A stretch of 47,267 bases of DNA from Rhodocyclaceae bacterium (GTDB lineage: Bacteria; Pseudomonadota; Gammaproteobacteria; Burkholderiales; Rhodocyclaceae). The notes beneath the pieces were generated by a model, which searched no databases, was not told the DNA's origin, and saw only the letters and a list, made by a program, of their open reading frames with translations. Position numbers and translations under genes: made by a program. Shown here piece by piece: positions 15,025 to 23,221 of this stretch; position 1 is the stretch's first letter; every line of letters begins with the position of its first letter. The stretch covers positions 1 to 47,267 of the forward strand of contig WBUF01000013.1 of the NCBI GenBank assembly GCA_008933825.1, in the 5' to 3' direction.

Positions 15025-18000
15025 ATGCATCGCGACAATCTGCGCACGTATTTTTCGGCCACAGATCTGGCGGACTTCATCGTCTGCCGTCACATCACGG
15101 CGCTCGGCCTCCTCAACCTGGACACGCCTCTGCCCAGGAAACAGGATGATGAAGAAACCAGGATCCTTCAGGATCACGGCATCGAGCACGAGACGGCCTA
15201 CCTCGAAAAGCTCAAGGCGGAAGGCAGGCGCGTCATCGAGATCCCTGCTGACATCCCCCCCGCGGACCGCTACCAGCTAACCGACGAGGCACTACGCGCC
15301 GGGCCGGATGTCATCTTTCAGGCGGCGCTGGAAAGCGGACCCTTTCGCGGCTATGCCGATTTTCTCCTGAAAGTATCCACGCCTTCGAAGCTAGGGCCGT
15401 TTTCTTATGAGGTAGCCGACACCAAGCTGGCGCGCCACGGCAAGGCAAGGCACCTGATCCAGATCGCCCTCTACTCGGACATGGTCGCGGAGGCGCAAGG
15501 GGTCGCGCCCGCTTATGCCCATCTGGAGCTTGGCGACAACTCCACGAAAACCTACCGACTGGACGACTACCGCCACTACATCGGCGCGGTCAAGCAGCGC
15601 TTCCTCGAGTTCGTTGCAGGCTGTCCGCCGACCGTGCCGGAGAAATGCGGCCACTGCGGCCTATGCGCATGGGAAGACCTCTGCAACGCCAAATGGCTCG
15701 AGGCCGATCACCTGAACCAGGTCGCCAACATCCGCGCCGACGAGATCCGCAAGCTACGCGCCGTCGGTATCGATACCCTGGAAGCCCTGGCGAGCACTAT
15801 GCAGGCCGTTCCCGCAGTCGCTGCCTTCGAGACGCTGCAAACTCAGGCGGCGCTGCAGCTGCGCAAGCGAAAAACGGGGAAAGACGAGGTATACCTGAAG
15901 CGGCCCGACGCGGCCGCGGGCAACGGCTTCTACCGTCTGCCGAAGCCGGACGACGGCGACCTGTACTTCGACATGGAGGGCTACCCCTACGAAAGAAACG
16001 GTCTCGAATACCTCTTCGGCGTGAGCTACCGTGAAAACGGTGAATTCAGGTTCAAACCTTTCTGGGGCCACGACCGCGCCGGGGAAAAGCAGGCTTTCGA
16101 GCAGTTAGTCGATTTCGTCATAGAGCGCATCGAGCGCTTCCCCGGCCTCCATGTCTACCACTATGCCGACTACGAGAAGCGCGCTTTGCAGAAGCTGATG
16201 CAGCTCCATGGAACGCGCGAGAAGGAGGTCGACCGGATCCTGCGCGAACACCGCCTGGTCGACCTGTATGCGGTGGTGCGCAACGCCCTCATGACCTCCG
16301 AGCCGCGCTACTCCATCAAGAACCTGGAAACCTTCTACATGAAGGGCGAGCGGCAATCGGACGTCAAGAACGCCGGGGCGAGCATCGTTTATTACGAGCA
16401 CTGGCGCAAGGACAAAAATCAGCAGTGGCTCGACGACATCGAGCGCTACAACGAGGAGGACTGCGTTTCCACTTGGAAACTGCATGACTGGCTGTTGAGG
16501 CAGCGAGAGGAAGTCCAGCAAGAATACGGCGTTGCGCTTCCCTGGTACCGCGAAGTAGTTGCGGAAGACGAACCCGGCTCCAGGGAAGAAAAGGAACGCT
16601 CGCCTGAGGCACTGGCCGCCGAAGCCCTGAAGCTTGAGGTGACGGCCAGCGTCATCAAGGAGATCGACGCGGCGGCCGAGCCGCATCGACGCGAGGCTGC
16701 CGAGTTGATGCTCCATCTTCTTGATTTCTACTGGCGCGAACGCAAGCCGTCGTTCTGGAAGATGTTCGCCCAGCAGGAAAAAACGCTCGAGGAGTTGATA
16801 GGCGATCTCGACGCCATTGGCGGTCTCGTGCAGGACGAGGCCGCCGGCCCGACAAAAGACAAACAATCGCTGATTTACACCTACGGGATGCCGCAGCAGG
16901 AGCATCGCCTCAAGGTGGGCGACGCCGTGCGCGAAACGAAAACCCTGCTCAGCATCGGCGCCATTGTTGCCATCGACCCGGACGCCCGGACGGTCAAGCT
17001 TCGCATCGGCAAGCAGACACTCGACAAGAAATGGAAAGGCCGCATGCCTGCGGCGCTGTCGATTGCCGCCTCGAACAGCGTAAACACCGGCGTGCTGCAG
17101 GGCGCCATCCTGCGCCTGGCGGCAAGCCGCTACGCGAACCAGCCCACGGGCGATTACGCGGCAATCTGGAACCTGCTCGAGCGCCGCCCACCGGCGGTCG
17201 AGGGCGTTGTCCCCGGCACGGCCCTGCTGAATGGCGAGGCCAATGTTGCGGATGTATCAGGTGTCGTTCAGCGTCTGCGCGAAAGCCATCTCGTCATCCA
17301 GGGACCACCGGGGACCGGCAAGACGCACACCGGCGCGCGCGCCATCCTCGATCTGCTGCAGCAAGGCAAGCGCGTCGGCGTGTGCGCCACCAGCCACAAG
17401 GCGGTGGCCAACCTGCTCGATGCGGTTACTACTGCCGCCATCGAGGCGGGGGTGACCTTCTCCGGCGCGCGCCGGGGCGATGAAGATGCGCCGCTTCGGG
17501 ACAGCCGCTTCATCAAGGATGTCGCCAAACCCGAGGAAGCTCTGGATTTGGCCTATCGCCTGGTGGGCGGCACGGCCTGGACCTTCGCGCGGGAGGAGGC
17601 GGACCAGAGCTACGACTATCTCTTCATCGATGAGGCGGGACAGGTTTCCCTCGCCAACCTTGCCGCCATCGGCTGCTGCGCGAAAAACATCGTCCTGCTG
17701 GGCGACCAGATGCAGTTGGGTCAGCCGCTGCAAGGCACCCATCCCGGCAATTCCGGCCTCTCCGCCCTGGAATACCTGCTGCGCGAGCACGCTACCGTTC
17801 CCCCGGAGCTTGGCATCCTGCTCAATGTCTCGCGTCGCATGCACCCGGCCATTTGCCGCTTCATCTCGGATGCGGTCTACGAAGGCCGGCTGACCCATTA
17901 TCCCGATACGGAAAACCAGCGCCTCGTCCTCCAGGTTGGCGCGGATCCCGCGTTGCGCGAGACGGGCATCGTCTTCGAGCCAATACTCCATGAGGGTTGC

Positions 18001-18459
18001 GCCCAGGCCTCGCCCCATGAAGCGGAGCGCATCAAAATGTTGATTGAATCGCTGCGTGAGCAGTCCTTCGTGGTCAGCAGTGGAACGATGCAGCCGATTA
18101 AGGCCGAAAACATCCTGGTGGTTGCACCCTACAACGCGCAGGTGAGATTGCTGAAGGAAGTCCTGCCCGGCGACATCGCCATCGGGACGGTCGACAAGTT
18201 TCAGGGGCAGGAAGCCGAGGTGGTGATCGTCTCGATGGCGACCTCAGGCGCGGAGGACATGCCGCGCAACATGGAGTTCCTGTTTGACCGCAACCGCCTG
18301 AACGTTGCCATCTCGCGCGCCCGGACGCTGGCTGTCATCGTCGCAAGTCCGGGCTTGCTGGAGATCAACTGCAGCACGCCGGACCAGATGGCTTTGGTGA
18401 ATACGCTGTGCTGGGCGGCGAGCCTGGGCACATCCTGTCTGCCAAGACACATTTCTTGA
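15025..18459 (+). CDS. TM0106-type RecB-like nuclease fused to an RNase H-like domain and a DNA2/UPF1-like helicase
   Basis: 1144 residues. Domains in order: (1) a RecB/Cas4-like PD-(D/E)XK nuclease, residues about 5-225, with YFSATDLADF, Asp112 in GYADF, and Asp132 and Lys134 in EVADTKLA. It is followed by Cys208, Cys211, Cys214 and Cys220 (CGHCGLC...C), a probable iron-sulfur or zinc site. (2) A YprB-type RNase H-like domain at about 310-480 with Asp316 and Glu318 in DLYFDMEGY. (3) A superfamily 1 helicase at about 740-1140: GPPGTGKT at 760-767, DEAGQ at 869-873, LLGDQMQLGQP, DKFQGQEAEVV and RLNVAISRAR. Such fusions are common in defence islands and process DNA or RNA. The ribosome site before the ATG is weak. 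Confidence 0.9.
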   Translation: MHRDNLRTYFSATDLADFIVCRHITALGLLNLDTPLPRKQDDEETRILQDHGIEHETAYLEKLKAEGRRVIEIPADIPPADRYQLTDEALRAGPDVIFQAALESGPFRGYADFLLKVSTPSKLGPFSYEVADTKLARHGKARHLIQIALYSDMVAEAQGVAPAYAHLELGDNSTKTYRLDDYRHYIGAVKQRFLEFVAGCPPTVPEKCGHCGLCAWEDLCNAKWLEADHLNQVANIRADEIRKLRAVGIDTLEALASTMQAVPAVAAFETLQTQAALQLRKRKTGKDEVYLKRPDAAAGNGFYRLPKPDDGDLYFDMEGYPYERNGLEYLFGVSYRENGEFRFKPFWGHDRAGEKQAFEQLVDFVIERIERFPGLHVYHYADYEKRALQKLMQLHGTREKEVDRILREHRLVDLYAVVRNALMTSEPRYSIKNLETFYMKGERQSDVKNAGASIVYYEHWRKDKNQQWLDDIERYNEEDCVSTWKLHDWLLRQREEVQQEYGVALPWYREVVAEDEPGSREEKERSPEALAAEALKLEVTASVIKEIDAAAEPHRREAAELMLHLLDFYWRERKPSFWKMFAQQEKTLEELIGDLDAIGGLVQDEAAGPTKDKQSLIYTYGMPQQEHRLKVGDAVRETKTLLSIGAIVAIDPDARTVKLRIGKQTLDKKWKGRMPAALSIAASNSVNTGVLQGAILRLAASRYANQPTGDYAAIWNLLERRPPAVEGVVPGTALLNGEANVADVSGVVQRLRESHLVIQGPPGTGKTHTGARAILDLLQQGKRVGVCATSHKAVANLLDAVTTAAIEAGVTFSGARRGDEDAPLRDSRFIKDVAKPEEALDLAYRLVGGTAWTFAREEADQSYDYLFIDEAGQVSLANLAAIGCCAKNIVLLGDQMQLGQPLQGTHPGNSGLSALEYLLREHATVPPELGILLNVSRRMHPAICRFISDAVYEGRLTHYPDTENQRLVLQVGADPALRETGIVFEPILHEGCAQASPHEAERIKMLIESLREQSFVVSSGTMQPIKAENILVVAPYNAQVRLLKEVLPGDIAIGTVDKFQGQEAEVVIVSMATSGAEDMPRNMEFLFDRNRLNVAISRARTLAVIVASPGLLEINCSTPDQMALVNTLCWAASLGTSCLPRHIS

Positions 18460-18477
18460 ATTAGTTAAGGAGTAGAG

Positions 18478-18801
18478 ATGCCCGATCCAGCCTCAATCCA
18501 TTTCATTGAAAAGGCCGGCAACTTCAGCCGAATCGATAAAAATTCCCAGATGTATGAATCCTGCTGTTGGGTGCTTGCCGAGGATACCGCGGCAAGCCTA
18601 ATTGGAGGGATGGCTTACTTCCATAAGGCACAAGACAAACCTTCCTATTTTGGCGGAAGAATTATCGAGTGCCGTAAGGTCACGGCCGGCAATGACGAAG
18701 GCAGATTCGTCATCATCTTCGAGGCCGGCATGGAGGGCAAAGATGTTCGCACCGGGCCGGTAGGCTGGTCGAATGAAAAGAAGATCGTGCGGCGCCCGTA
18801 A
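18478..18801 (+). CDS. Hypothetical protein, 107 aa
   Basis: 107 residues with AAGGAG placed well before the ATG at 18478, just 18 bp after the nuclease-helicase stop, so the two are probably cotranscribed. The middle reads like a small beta-rich domain (SLIGGMAYF, SYFGGRIIECRKV, RFVIIFEAG), vaguely like PUA/EVE folds, but I cannot make that call. There is no signal peptide. Its close link to the nuclease-helicase suggests a partner or specificity subunit; this is inference only. Confidence 0.65.
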   Translation: MPDPASIHFIEKAGNFSRIDKNSQMYESCCWVLAEDTAASLIGGMAYFHKAQDKPSYFGGRIIECRKVTAGNDEGRFVIIFEAGMEGKDVRTGPVGWSNEKKIVRRP

Positions 18802-18840
18802 AGGAACGCGTTAAATGATTAATACACCCGGAAGCCTGCA

Positions 18841-19560
18841 ATGAAAAAATACCCGCTACGAGAGCAGTGGGATAAGTGGGGGAAATCAGTCCCTCTTAAA
18901 AATAATGCAAAACCGTCTTGTGATGCGGGTGCAAATGGAGGACTCACCCACCACCTCAGATTCCGGAACGTCCAAAAAAGACGTATGGATCTTGCCTGTG
19001 CTCTTAGCCGCTTGCATGAAATATATCTAGCGGATCTCAAGAGAGAAGTGAGTCAACGTTACAGCGACAAATTCCTGGCGTTTGTGGGTAATTCCGTGGT
19101 CAAGGAATGGCCGTTGAAGGATTTCCCCTTCATATCGGAAGCTGCTGGAAATGTCATCAATAAAGAATTCCCTCGTATCAACATCAGCACGGACATTCTT
19201 GGGGTGGAGCGATGTCAAATGCCAAGCAATCTGTCGAAACAATTAAAACAGCACCTCCACTATGAGCACTGGACACCAATCGCCTTCTTCCGGGACACAT
19301 TCAAAATGAGAAACAGTGTTATTGGAAAGGCAGAATTCTATGATTTGCTATGTAAATACTACCGAGTAGTCTGGGTGACCAAAGATGAAAACCAACGTCT
19401 TGATCGAGAAAAATTTAGATCGTATCGTCCCATTGACGCTTACACACAACTGAATCCTCCAATTAGAATTCTCCACATAGGGTTATGGCAACAGCTTTAC
19501 CGAGATACTCCTTTCGAACCATCCCAATTTCCACTCAAAGATCAGGGTGCGAATATATAA
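18841..19560 (+). CDS. Hypothetical protein, 239 aa
   Basis: 239 residues, basic, soluble-looking and more AT-rich in codon use than the nuclease-helicase gene. I do not recognise the family. Charged helical stretches occupy residues 50-80. One segment, HLHYEHWTPIAFFRD, has a His-x-x-Glu-His...Pro pattern that superficially recalls HNH nucleases, but the rest of that motif is not visible. The ribosome site is weak (GGAAG). It ends 11 bp before the stop of the convergent membrane protein gene, closing the plus-strand run that began at the nuclease-helicase. Confidence 0.6.
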   Translation: MKKYPLREQWDKWGKSVPLKNNAKPSCDAGANGGLTHHLRFRNVQKRRMDLACALSRLHEIYLADLKREVSQRYSDKFLAFVGNSVVKEWPLKDFPFISEAAGNVINKEFPRINISTDILGVERCQMPSNLSKQLKQHLHYEHWTPIAFFRDTFKMRNSVIGKAEFYDLLCKYYRVVWVTKDENQRLDREKFRSYRPIDAYTQLNPPIRILHIGLWQQLYRDTPFEPSQFPLKDQGANI

Positions 19561-19570
19561 CTTCGCTTGC

Positions 19571-20104
19571 TTAGCAAAGTTCGCCATCGTCAGGTTGCCA
19601 TCCCTTGCTCGCATGCACTTCCGGCCCATTGATCATGGCCCTTGACACGAGAGCGCAGGCAACAACAATCAGGATCGCTATAACCCTCTCGCCGAACGAA
19701 GTTTCTTCTTCGGCCAGCTTCGTTAGCTGGCCAATGATCACGATGATCGTAAGAACGAGGAAGACGAACTTGAACAGCCCGACCAACAGGCCGAGGACAA
19801 TGCTTCGGTTGTGCGCGACAGCCGACTTGAAATTGGCGATCATGCAAATCAATCCCGCTATAACCAGCGTCGGGGATACAAGCCAGCGAACTGCCCAATT
19901 AAATGCTTCCGACTCGAACAAGCGGGTTTCAAACAGCCCCCATGCAATCAGCGGAAGGATGACTGCCAGGCCGGTCACGGCCATGTCCGTGCCGTCGTAG
20001 TAGACCACGACCCTTCTTTCCGCTCCTGCGACCAGAAGCCCAATTCCTGCCAGTGCGGCGGCTATCCAGAAAACCGTAAGCAGATCCGAACCAATATTTT
20101 CCAT
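19571..20104 (-). CDS. Inner membrane protein with five predicted helices
   Basis: 177 residues. Hydrophobic segments at about 8-28, 41-60, 68-90, 100-122 and 138-157 predict five membrane helices. The last 20 residues are a polar tail. AAGGAG precedes the ATG at 20104. It is the second gene of a minus-strand pair, following a secreted protein gene with 39 bp between. No family is recognised. A membrane protein coupled to a periplasmic one can form an envelope sensor or effector, but nothing in the sequence proves this. Confidence 0.65.
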   Translation of the reverse strand: MENIGSDLLTVFWIAAALAGIGLLVAGAERRVVVYYDGTDMAVTGLAVILPLIAWGLFETRLFESEAFNWAVRWLVSPTLVIAGLICMIANFKSAVAHNRSIVLGLLVGLFKFVFLVLTIIVIIGQLTKLAEEETSFGERVIAILIVVACALVSRAMINGPEVHASKGWQPDDGELC

Positions 20105-20143
20105 ACCATCTCCTTGTCGTGACTTTAAGGGAATCCGGTCGTG

Positions 20144-20509
20144 TCACTCTCGTGTTGCCGACGGAGCAATCCAGATGTATCCGTAAGGCTCGAAAACCAC
20201 GATTACCTTTTCGCCGGGACTGAACGGCGTCTGCGAGTCCGCCATCACCTCGCTCTGTCCGCTTGGATCCCGAACAAAAATCAGGTAGTACCTCATGTAG
20301 TCCAGCTTGCCGCGCCGATTGCAGTAATGGCTGTGTATTTCTTCATCGCACCGCTGCCACTTTTTCACCGCCGCCGTTTTGATCACCACACCGGGCTTCA
20401 GCAATTGGCGGGTCTGCGCCATGGCGCTTGTCCCGAAGCCGACGAGCATTGCCAGTGCAATAACTCCCGTCAGATTCATTGTCCTTTTGAAATCATTTCT
20501 CCACGCCAT
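20144..20509 (-). CDS. Small exported protein with a signal peptide
   Basis: 121 residues from the ATG at 20509. The N-terminus has a basic stretch, a hydrophobic core (LTGVIALAMLVGFGTS) and an AMA-Q cleavage site near residue 31, a typical Sec signal peptide. An ATG at 20479 would also keep it; a longer in-frame start at 20593 lies inside the palindrome and is unlikely. The mature part is about 90 residues, with two cysteines that may form a disulfide and a beta-type C-terminal half (GEKVIVVFEPYGYIWI). It precedes the membrane protein gene in the same operon. Its promoter region contains the 37-bp palindrome. Confidence 0.65.
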   Translation of the reverse strand: MAWRNDFKRTMNLTGVIALAMLVGFGTSAMAQTRQLLKPGVVIKTAAVKKWQRCDEEIHSHYCNRRGKLDYMRYYLIFVRDPSGQSEVMADSQTPFSPGEKVIVVFEPYGYIWIAPSATRE

Positions 20510-20558
20510 GCCACCACCATTCTTCTTCAAGAACTTAACAATCTGATGATGGAGTCTG

Positions 20559-20595
20559 GCATGTGCATGCGACATGACATGTCGCATGCACATGC
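20559..20595. promoter_or_regulatory. 37-bp perfect palindrome, shared operator copy 4
   Basis: GCATGTGCATGCGACATG, a single A at 20577, then the exact reverse complement: 18-bp arms with one central base. The inner 19 bp (20568-20586) are the shared site TGCGAC-N7-GTCGCA. It lies between the start of the exported-protein gene (minus, 20509) and that of the PcfJ-type gene (plus, 20636), so it may act on both. It has no T-run, so it is not a normal terminator. Confidence 0.72.
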
Positions 20596-20635
20596 TTCAA
20601 TTGAGTTCATGGATTTCATTCAAGGAGAGATGAAG

Positions 20636-22282
20636 ATGCGGCATACGAGCCAGCTAAGTCATCCCGTGCTGCTTGATCTTCCCGGCGAGCAGGGGGCCGG
20701 CATTCTGGCGGAATGGCTGTTTGAAACTGGCTTCACGTCGCTCCGTCGCATTGACCGCGCTGGTAGCCGCGAATTGGTGATCTGGGGCCTGCTCGGTCTT
20801 TCGCGATCGCCGGACAGCGGCCTGGTTCGGGCTCGGATGCTGAACGAGCCTGACGAGCCGGCTTACCGGGCGCGCCATGAGAAGTGGCTCGGGAGGATCT
20901 CGGCTTGTGATCCGCATTTGGGCGAACTGGCGGGGGCGTTCTGCGGCTGGCAGGTAAGGCTCGCCTTGCAGCGCTACGGCGCAGCGGGAAGCGCTGCGGC
21001 AATGGCGCTCAGGTCCCGTCTGGAGGAGGTCTTTGCCGGACGGGCGACCGGATCGTCGTGGAGGGCCGCGTTTGTCGGCTGGCTGCTCGACCCAGCGGCA
21101 GCCAGGCTTGCGCGCTTGGCTTATGGCCCTGATTTCACCGTTGCCGAGTACAACAGGATCGTTTGCGCTCTGCCGCTGGCTGCCCGTGTTTCTGAAGAGT
21201 TTCATTCTCTGCTACCCGTGCTGGGTTGGGTGCTGACCGTTCAGGCGGTGTCGCCGAAAAATCCAAGAATCGTGAGAGCGCTCTTCGGAGAAGATGAAAT
21301 CACGAACGAAGCGTTTTTCTATGGGTTGCGGCGGGCGCTCCTCAGGAACTACGGTGAGGGCCAGGGAGAAAATGGAGGATACGTCCACATCGATCCATCC
21401 GATGACCAGGGCACCATGGAAATTCAAGAAAATGCGAGTCCGCTCGACGCGGCTGGAAACCTGCCTTGCCTGGACAGCGCGGATACCGACACAATCAAGG
21501 GACGGTTCACCGCCTCCGGCTGGAAGCTGCTGGTCAGGCTGCCAAGACGTGCGGTGAGAGCCTTGTTCGAGCCACGCGTGGCGAAATTGCCCGCCAAGTT
21601 GCAGGCCCTGGAGTTCTTTGCAGCAACAGGCACTCGTTCCGTTCCGTCTGCCGCAATCAAGGCTTATGCCCGCAAGCAGACATTCCACAACCTGACAACG
21701 GGCTTCCCTCGCTGGGTCCGGCTAACTGGGATATTCCTGCACGAAATCGAGAATCGCATGAAAACCGGACGCCCGCTGCGGCCCTTGCTCGAAGAAGAGT
21801 TCGTGTCCATTGCCGACTGGTTGTCCGCGGATGGTATAACCCGCGGCCACCCGTCCCGAAACGTAAGCTGGGCCACTCTGCTTCGACGCCAGCGCGCATG
21901 GCATCAGGATCCGTGCATCTCATCCAAAGCGGACAGAAATGCAGCATGGAATAGCCCGGTGGAGAAGTTCAGCGTCTCTGGATGCGACGTGACGCCGCTT
22001 GTTTCGGTCAGTCAGTTGATTGAGGAAGGACGGCAAATGAAGCACTGCGCCGGCGGCTACTGGAGGACATGCCTGGGTGGGCAGTCCAGGCTGTTTTCGC
22101 TCGCATCGCCTGGTGGAAGATCGACCCTAGAGCTGACGAGACGTGACGGGTCGTGGGATATCGCTCAGCTGCGCGGCCCAGAGAATGCGCTTCCCCCGGC
22201 TATCCACGAGAAAGTGGCAGCAGAGGTATTACGCCGATGCCGTGAGATGATATTGGTAGTACCGAAACTAGACCTCTCATAG
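20636..22282 (+). CDS. PcfJ-domain protein
   Basis: 548 residues. ATG codons at 20630 and 20636 are in frame. AAGGAG at 20622-20627 is 8 nt from the second and 2 nt from the first, so I chose 20636. The longer frame upstream is antisense to the exported-protein gene. The C-terminal 110 residues match the PcfJ domain: SVSQLIEEGRQMKHCAGGYW with His470 and Cys471, LFSLAS, STLEL and IAQLRGPENALPP. The N-terminal 440 residues are helical and unassigned. PcfJ was first named from a conjugative plasmid, but no conjugation genes are here. The molecular function of the domain is not known to me. The operator copy upstream puts it under the same control as the AAA+ gene. Confidence 0.8.
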   Translation: MRHTSQLSHPVLLDLPGEQGAGILAEWLFETGFTSLRRIDRAGSRELVIWGLLGLSRSPDSGLVRARMLNEPDEPAYRARHEKWLGRISACDPHLGELAGAFCGWQVRLALQRYGAAGSAAAMALRSRLEEVFAGRATGSSWRAAFVGWLLDPAAARLARLAYGPDFTVAEYNRIVCALPLAARVSEEFHSLLPVLGWVLTVQAVSPKNPRIVRALFGEDEITNEAFFYGLRRALLRNYGEGQGENGGYVHIDPSDDQGTMEIQENASPLDAAGNLPCLDSADTDTIKGRFTASGWKLLVRLPRRAVRALFEPRVAKLPAKLQALEFFAATGTRSVPSAAIKAYARKQTFHNLTTGFPRWVRLTGIFLHEIENRMKTGRPLRPLLEEEFVSIADWLSADGITRGHPSRNVSWATLLRRQRAWHQDPCISSKADRNAAWNSPVEKFSVSGCDVTPLVSVSQLIEEGRQMKHCAGGYWRTCLGGQSRLFSLASPGGRSTLELTRRDGSWDIAQLRGPENALPPAIHEKVAAEVLRRCREMILVVPKLDLS

Positions 22283-22322
22283 TGCAACAATCGATTTCCC
22301 TTCATGATCAAAGGAGATCGAC

Positions 22323-22949
22323 ATGAATCGACAACAAGCCGTCTGTGACCAGCAGACTCCCTGGAACAAGGGGAAGCTGGTAGGCCAGAAATCACCGCTC
22401 AAGCTGAAAGAAATCTGGGCAATCCGCGTCCGCCTGCAGCTCTCGAAGCGGTTGCGGGAGCTTGCACTCTTCAATCTTGCCATCGACAGCAAACTACGCG
22501 GGTGCGACCTCGTTCAGTTACGGGTGCGGGATGTCAGCCATGGCAACTTGATTACCCCGCGCGCAATTATTCTACAGCAGAAGACACGGCGTCCGGTGCA
22601 GTTTGAGATTACCGAGCCGACGCGCGATGCCCTGTCTGCCTGGATCGCAGCCGCGAACCTGAAAGGCGATGACTACCTGTTCCCGAGCCGGCTGCATGAT
22701 TCGCCGCACATCACGACACGGCAATACTGGCGAATCGTGAATGACTGGGTTTCATCCATCGGGTTGGATCCTTCAGCCTACGGCACGCATTCATTGCGCC
22801 GTACCAAGGCCACATTGATCTACCGCAGGACCAAGAATCTCAGGGCAGTGCAGATCCTGCTTGGTCATTCAAAGCTGGAGAGCACCGTGCGCTATCTCGG
22901 CATCGAAGTCGATGACGCCTTGGAAATTTCAGAACAGACAGAAATCTAA
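22323..22949 (+). CDS. Short tyrosine recombinase lacking a core-binding domain
   Basis: 208 residues with AAAGGAG well placed. Essentially only the catalytic domain is present: Arg59 in SKLRGCDL, a lysine in ILQQKTRRPV, His156 and Arg159 in HSLRR, His in LLGHSK, and nucleophile Tyr191 in VRYLG. The usual N-terminal DNA-binding half is replaced by about 45 residues. Short integrases of this kind are widespread in proteobacterial accessory DNA, and what they act on is unclear. It is directly followed by a 16-bp repeat (22957-22972) whose inverted partner lies beyond the RIT element, which may mark its own recombination site. Confidence 0.85.
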   Translation: MNRQQAVCDQQTPWNKGKLVGQKSPLKLKEIWAIRVRLQLSKRLRELALFNLAIDSKLRGCDLVQLRVRDVSHGNLITPRAIILQQKTRRPVQFEITEPTRDALSAWIAAANLKGDDYLFPSRLHDSPHITTRQYWRIVNDWVSSIGLDPSAYGTHSLRRTKATLIYRRTKNLRAVQILLGHSKLESTVRYLGIEVDDALEISEQTEI

Positions 22950-22956
22950 TGTATCG

Positions 22957-22972
22957 CTTGGCAGCCCGCGGC
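22957..22972. repeat. Left copy of a 16-bp inverted repeat outside the RIT element
   Basis: CTTGGCAGCCCGCGGC. Its exact reverse complement is at 26337-26352. The pair brackets the RIT element with about 95 bp on the left and 50-70 bp on the right. It may mark the ends of an older small element into which the RIT inserted. Confidence 0.6.
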
Positions 22973-23067
22973 TGCAGGGAAATGAAAAAATGTGGCCGCG
23001 GAGGATTGTTGCACTGCCGGAAAGCGGACGGTCGGGATTTATACAGAAAAACTTGAACGTCTGGAAT

Positions 23068-23100
23068 GGCCGATTATGCGGATCGCTCGATTATGTGGAG
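23068..23100. repeat. RIT left terminal inverted repeat
   Basis: 33 bp beginning GGCCGATTATGCGGATCG and ending GATTATGTGGAG, an exact inverted match to 26232-26264. It contains two related sub-motifs, GATTATGCGGA and GATTATGTGGA, spaced like adjacent recombinase-binding sites. Confidence 0.92.
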
Positions 23101-23221
23101 TAGCTGGGCTGGCTGCCGCGCAAGCGGCGCTATAAGGGGCACTGCGCCGGGCGGGGCGGTCTCAAGGTCGACATAATTTCGGCGGTCAATTGAAGTGACG
23201 GCTCCACTTCTGGAGACCGTC

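Noticed and set aside
18841..19560. Calling the 239-aa protein an HNH nuclease
   Set aside because: Only a HYEHWTP fragment recalls the motif; the downstream Asn and His of an HNH fold are not visible.
20559..20595. Reading the 37-bp palindrome as a bidirectional terminator
   Set aside because: It lies between divergent starts rather than convergent stops and has no T-runs.
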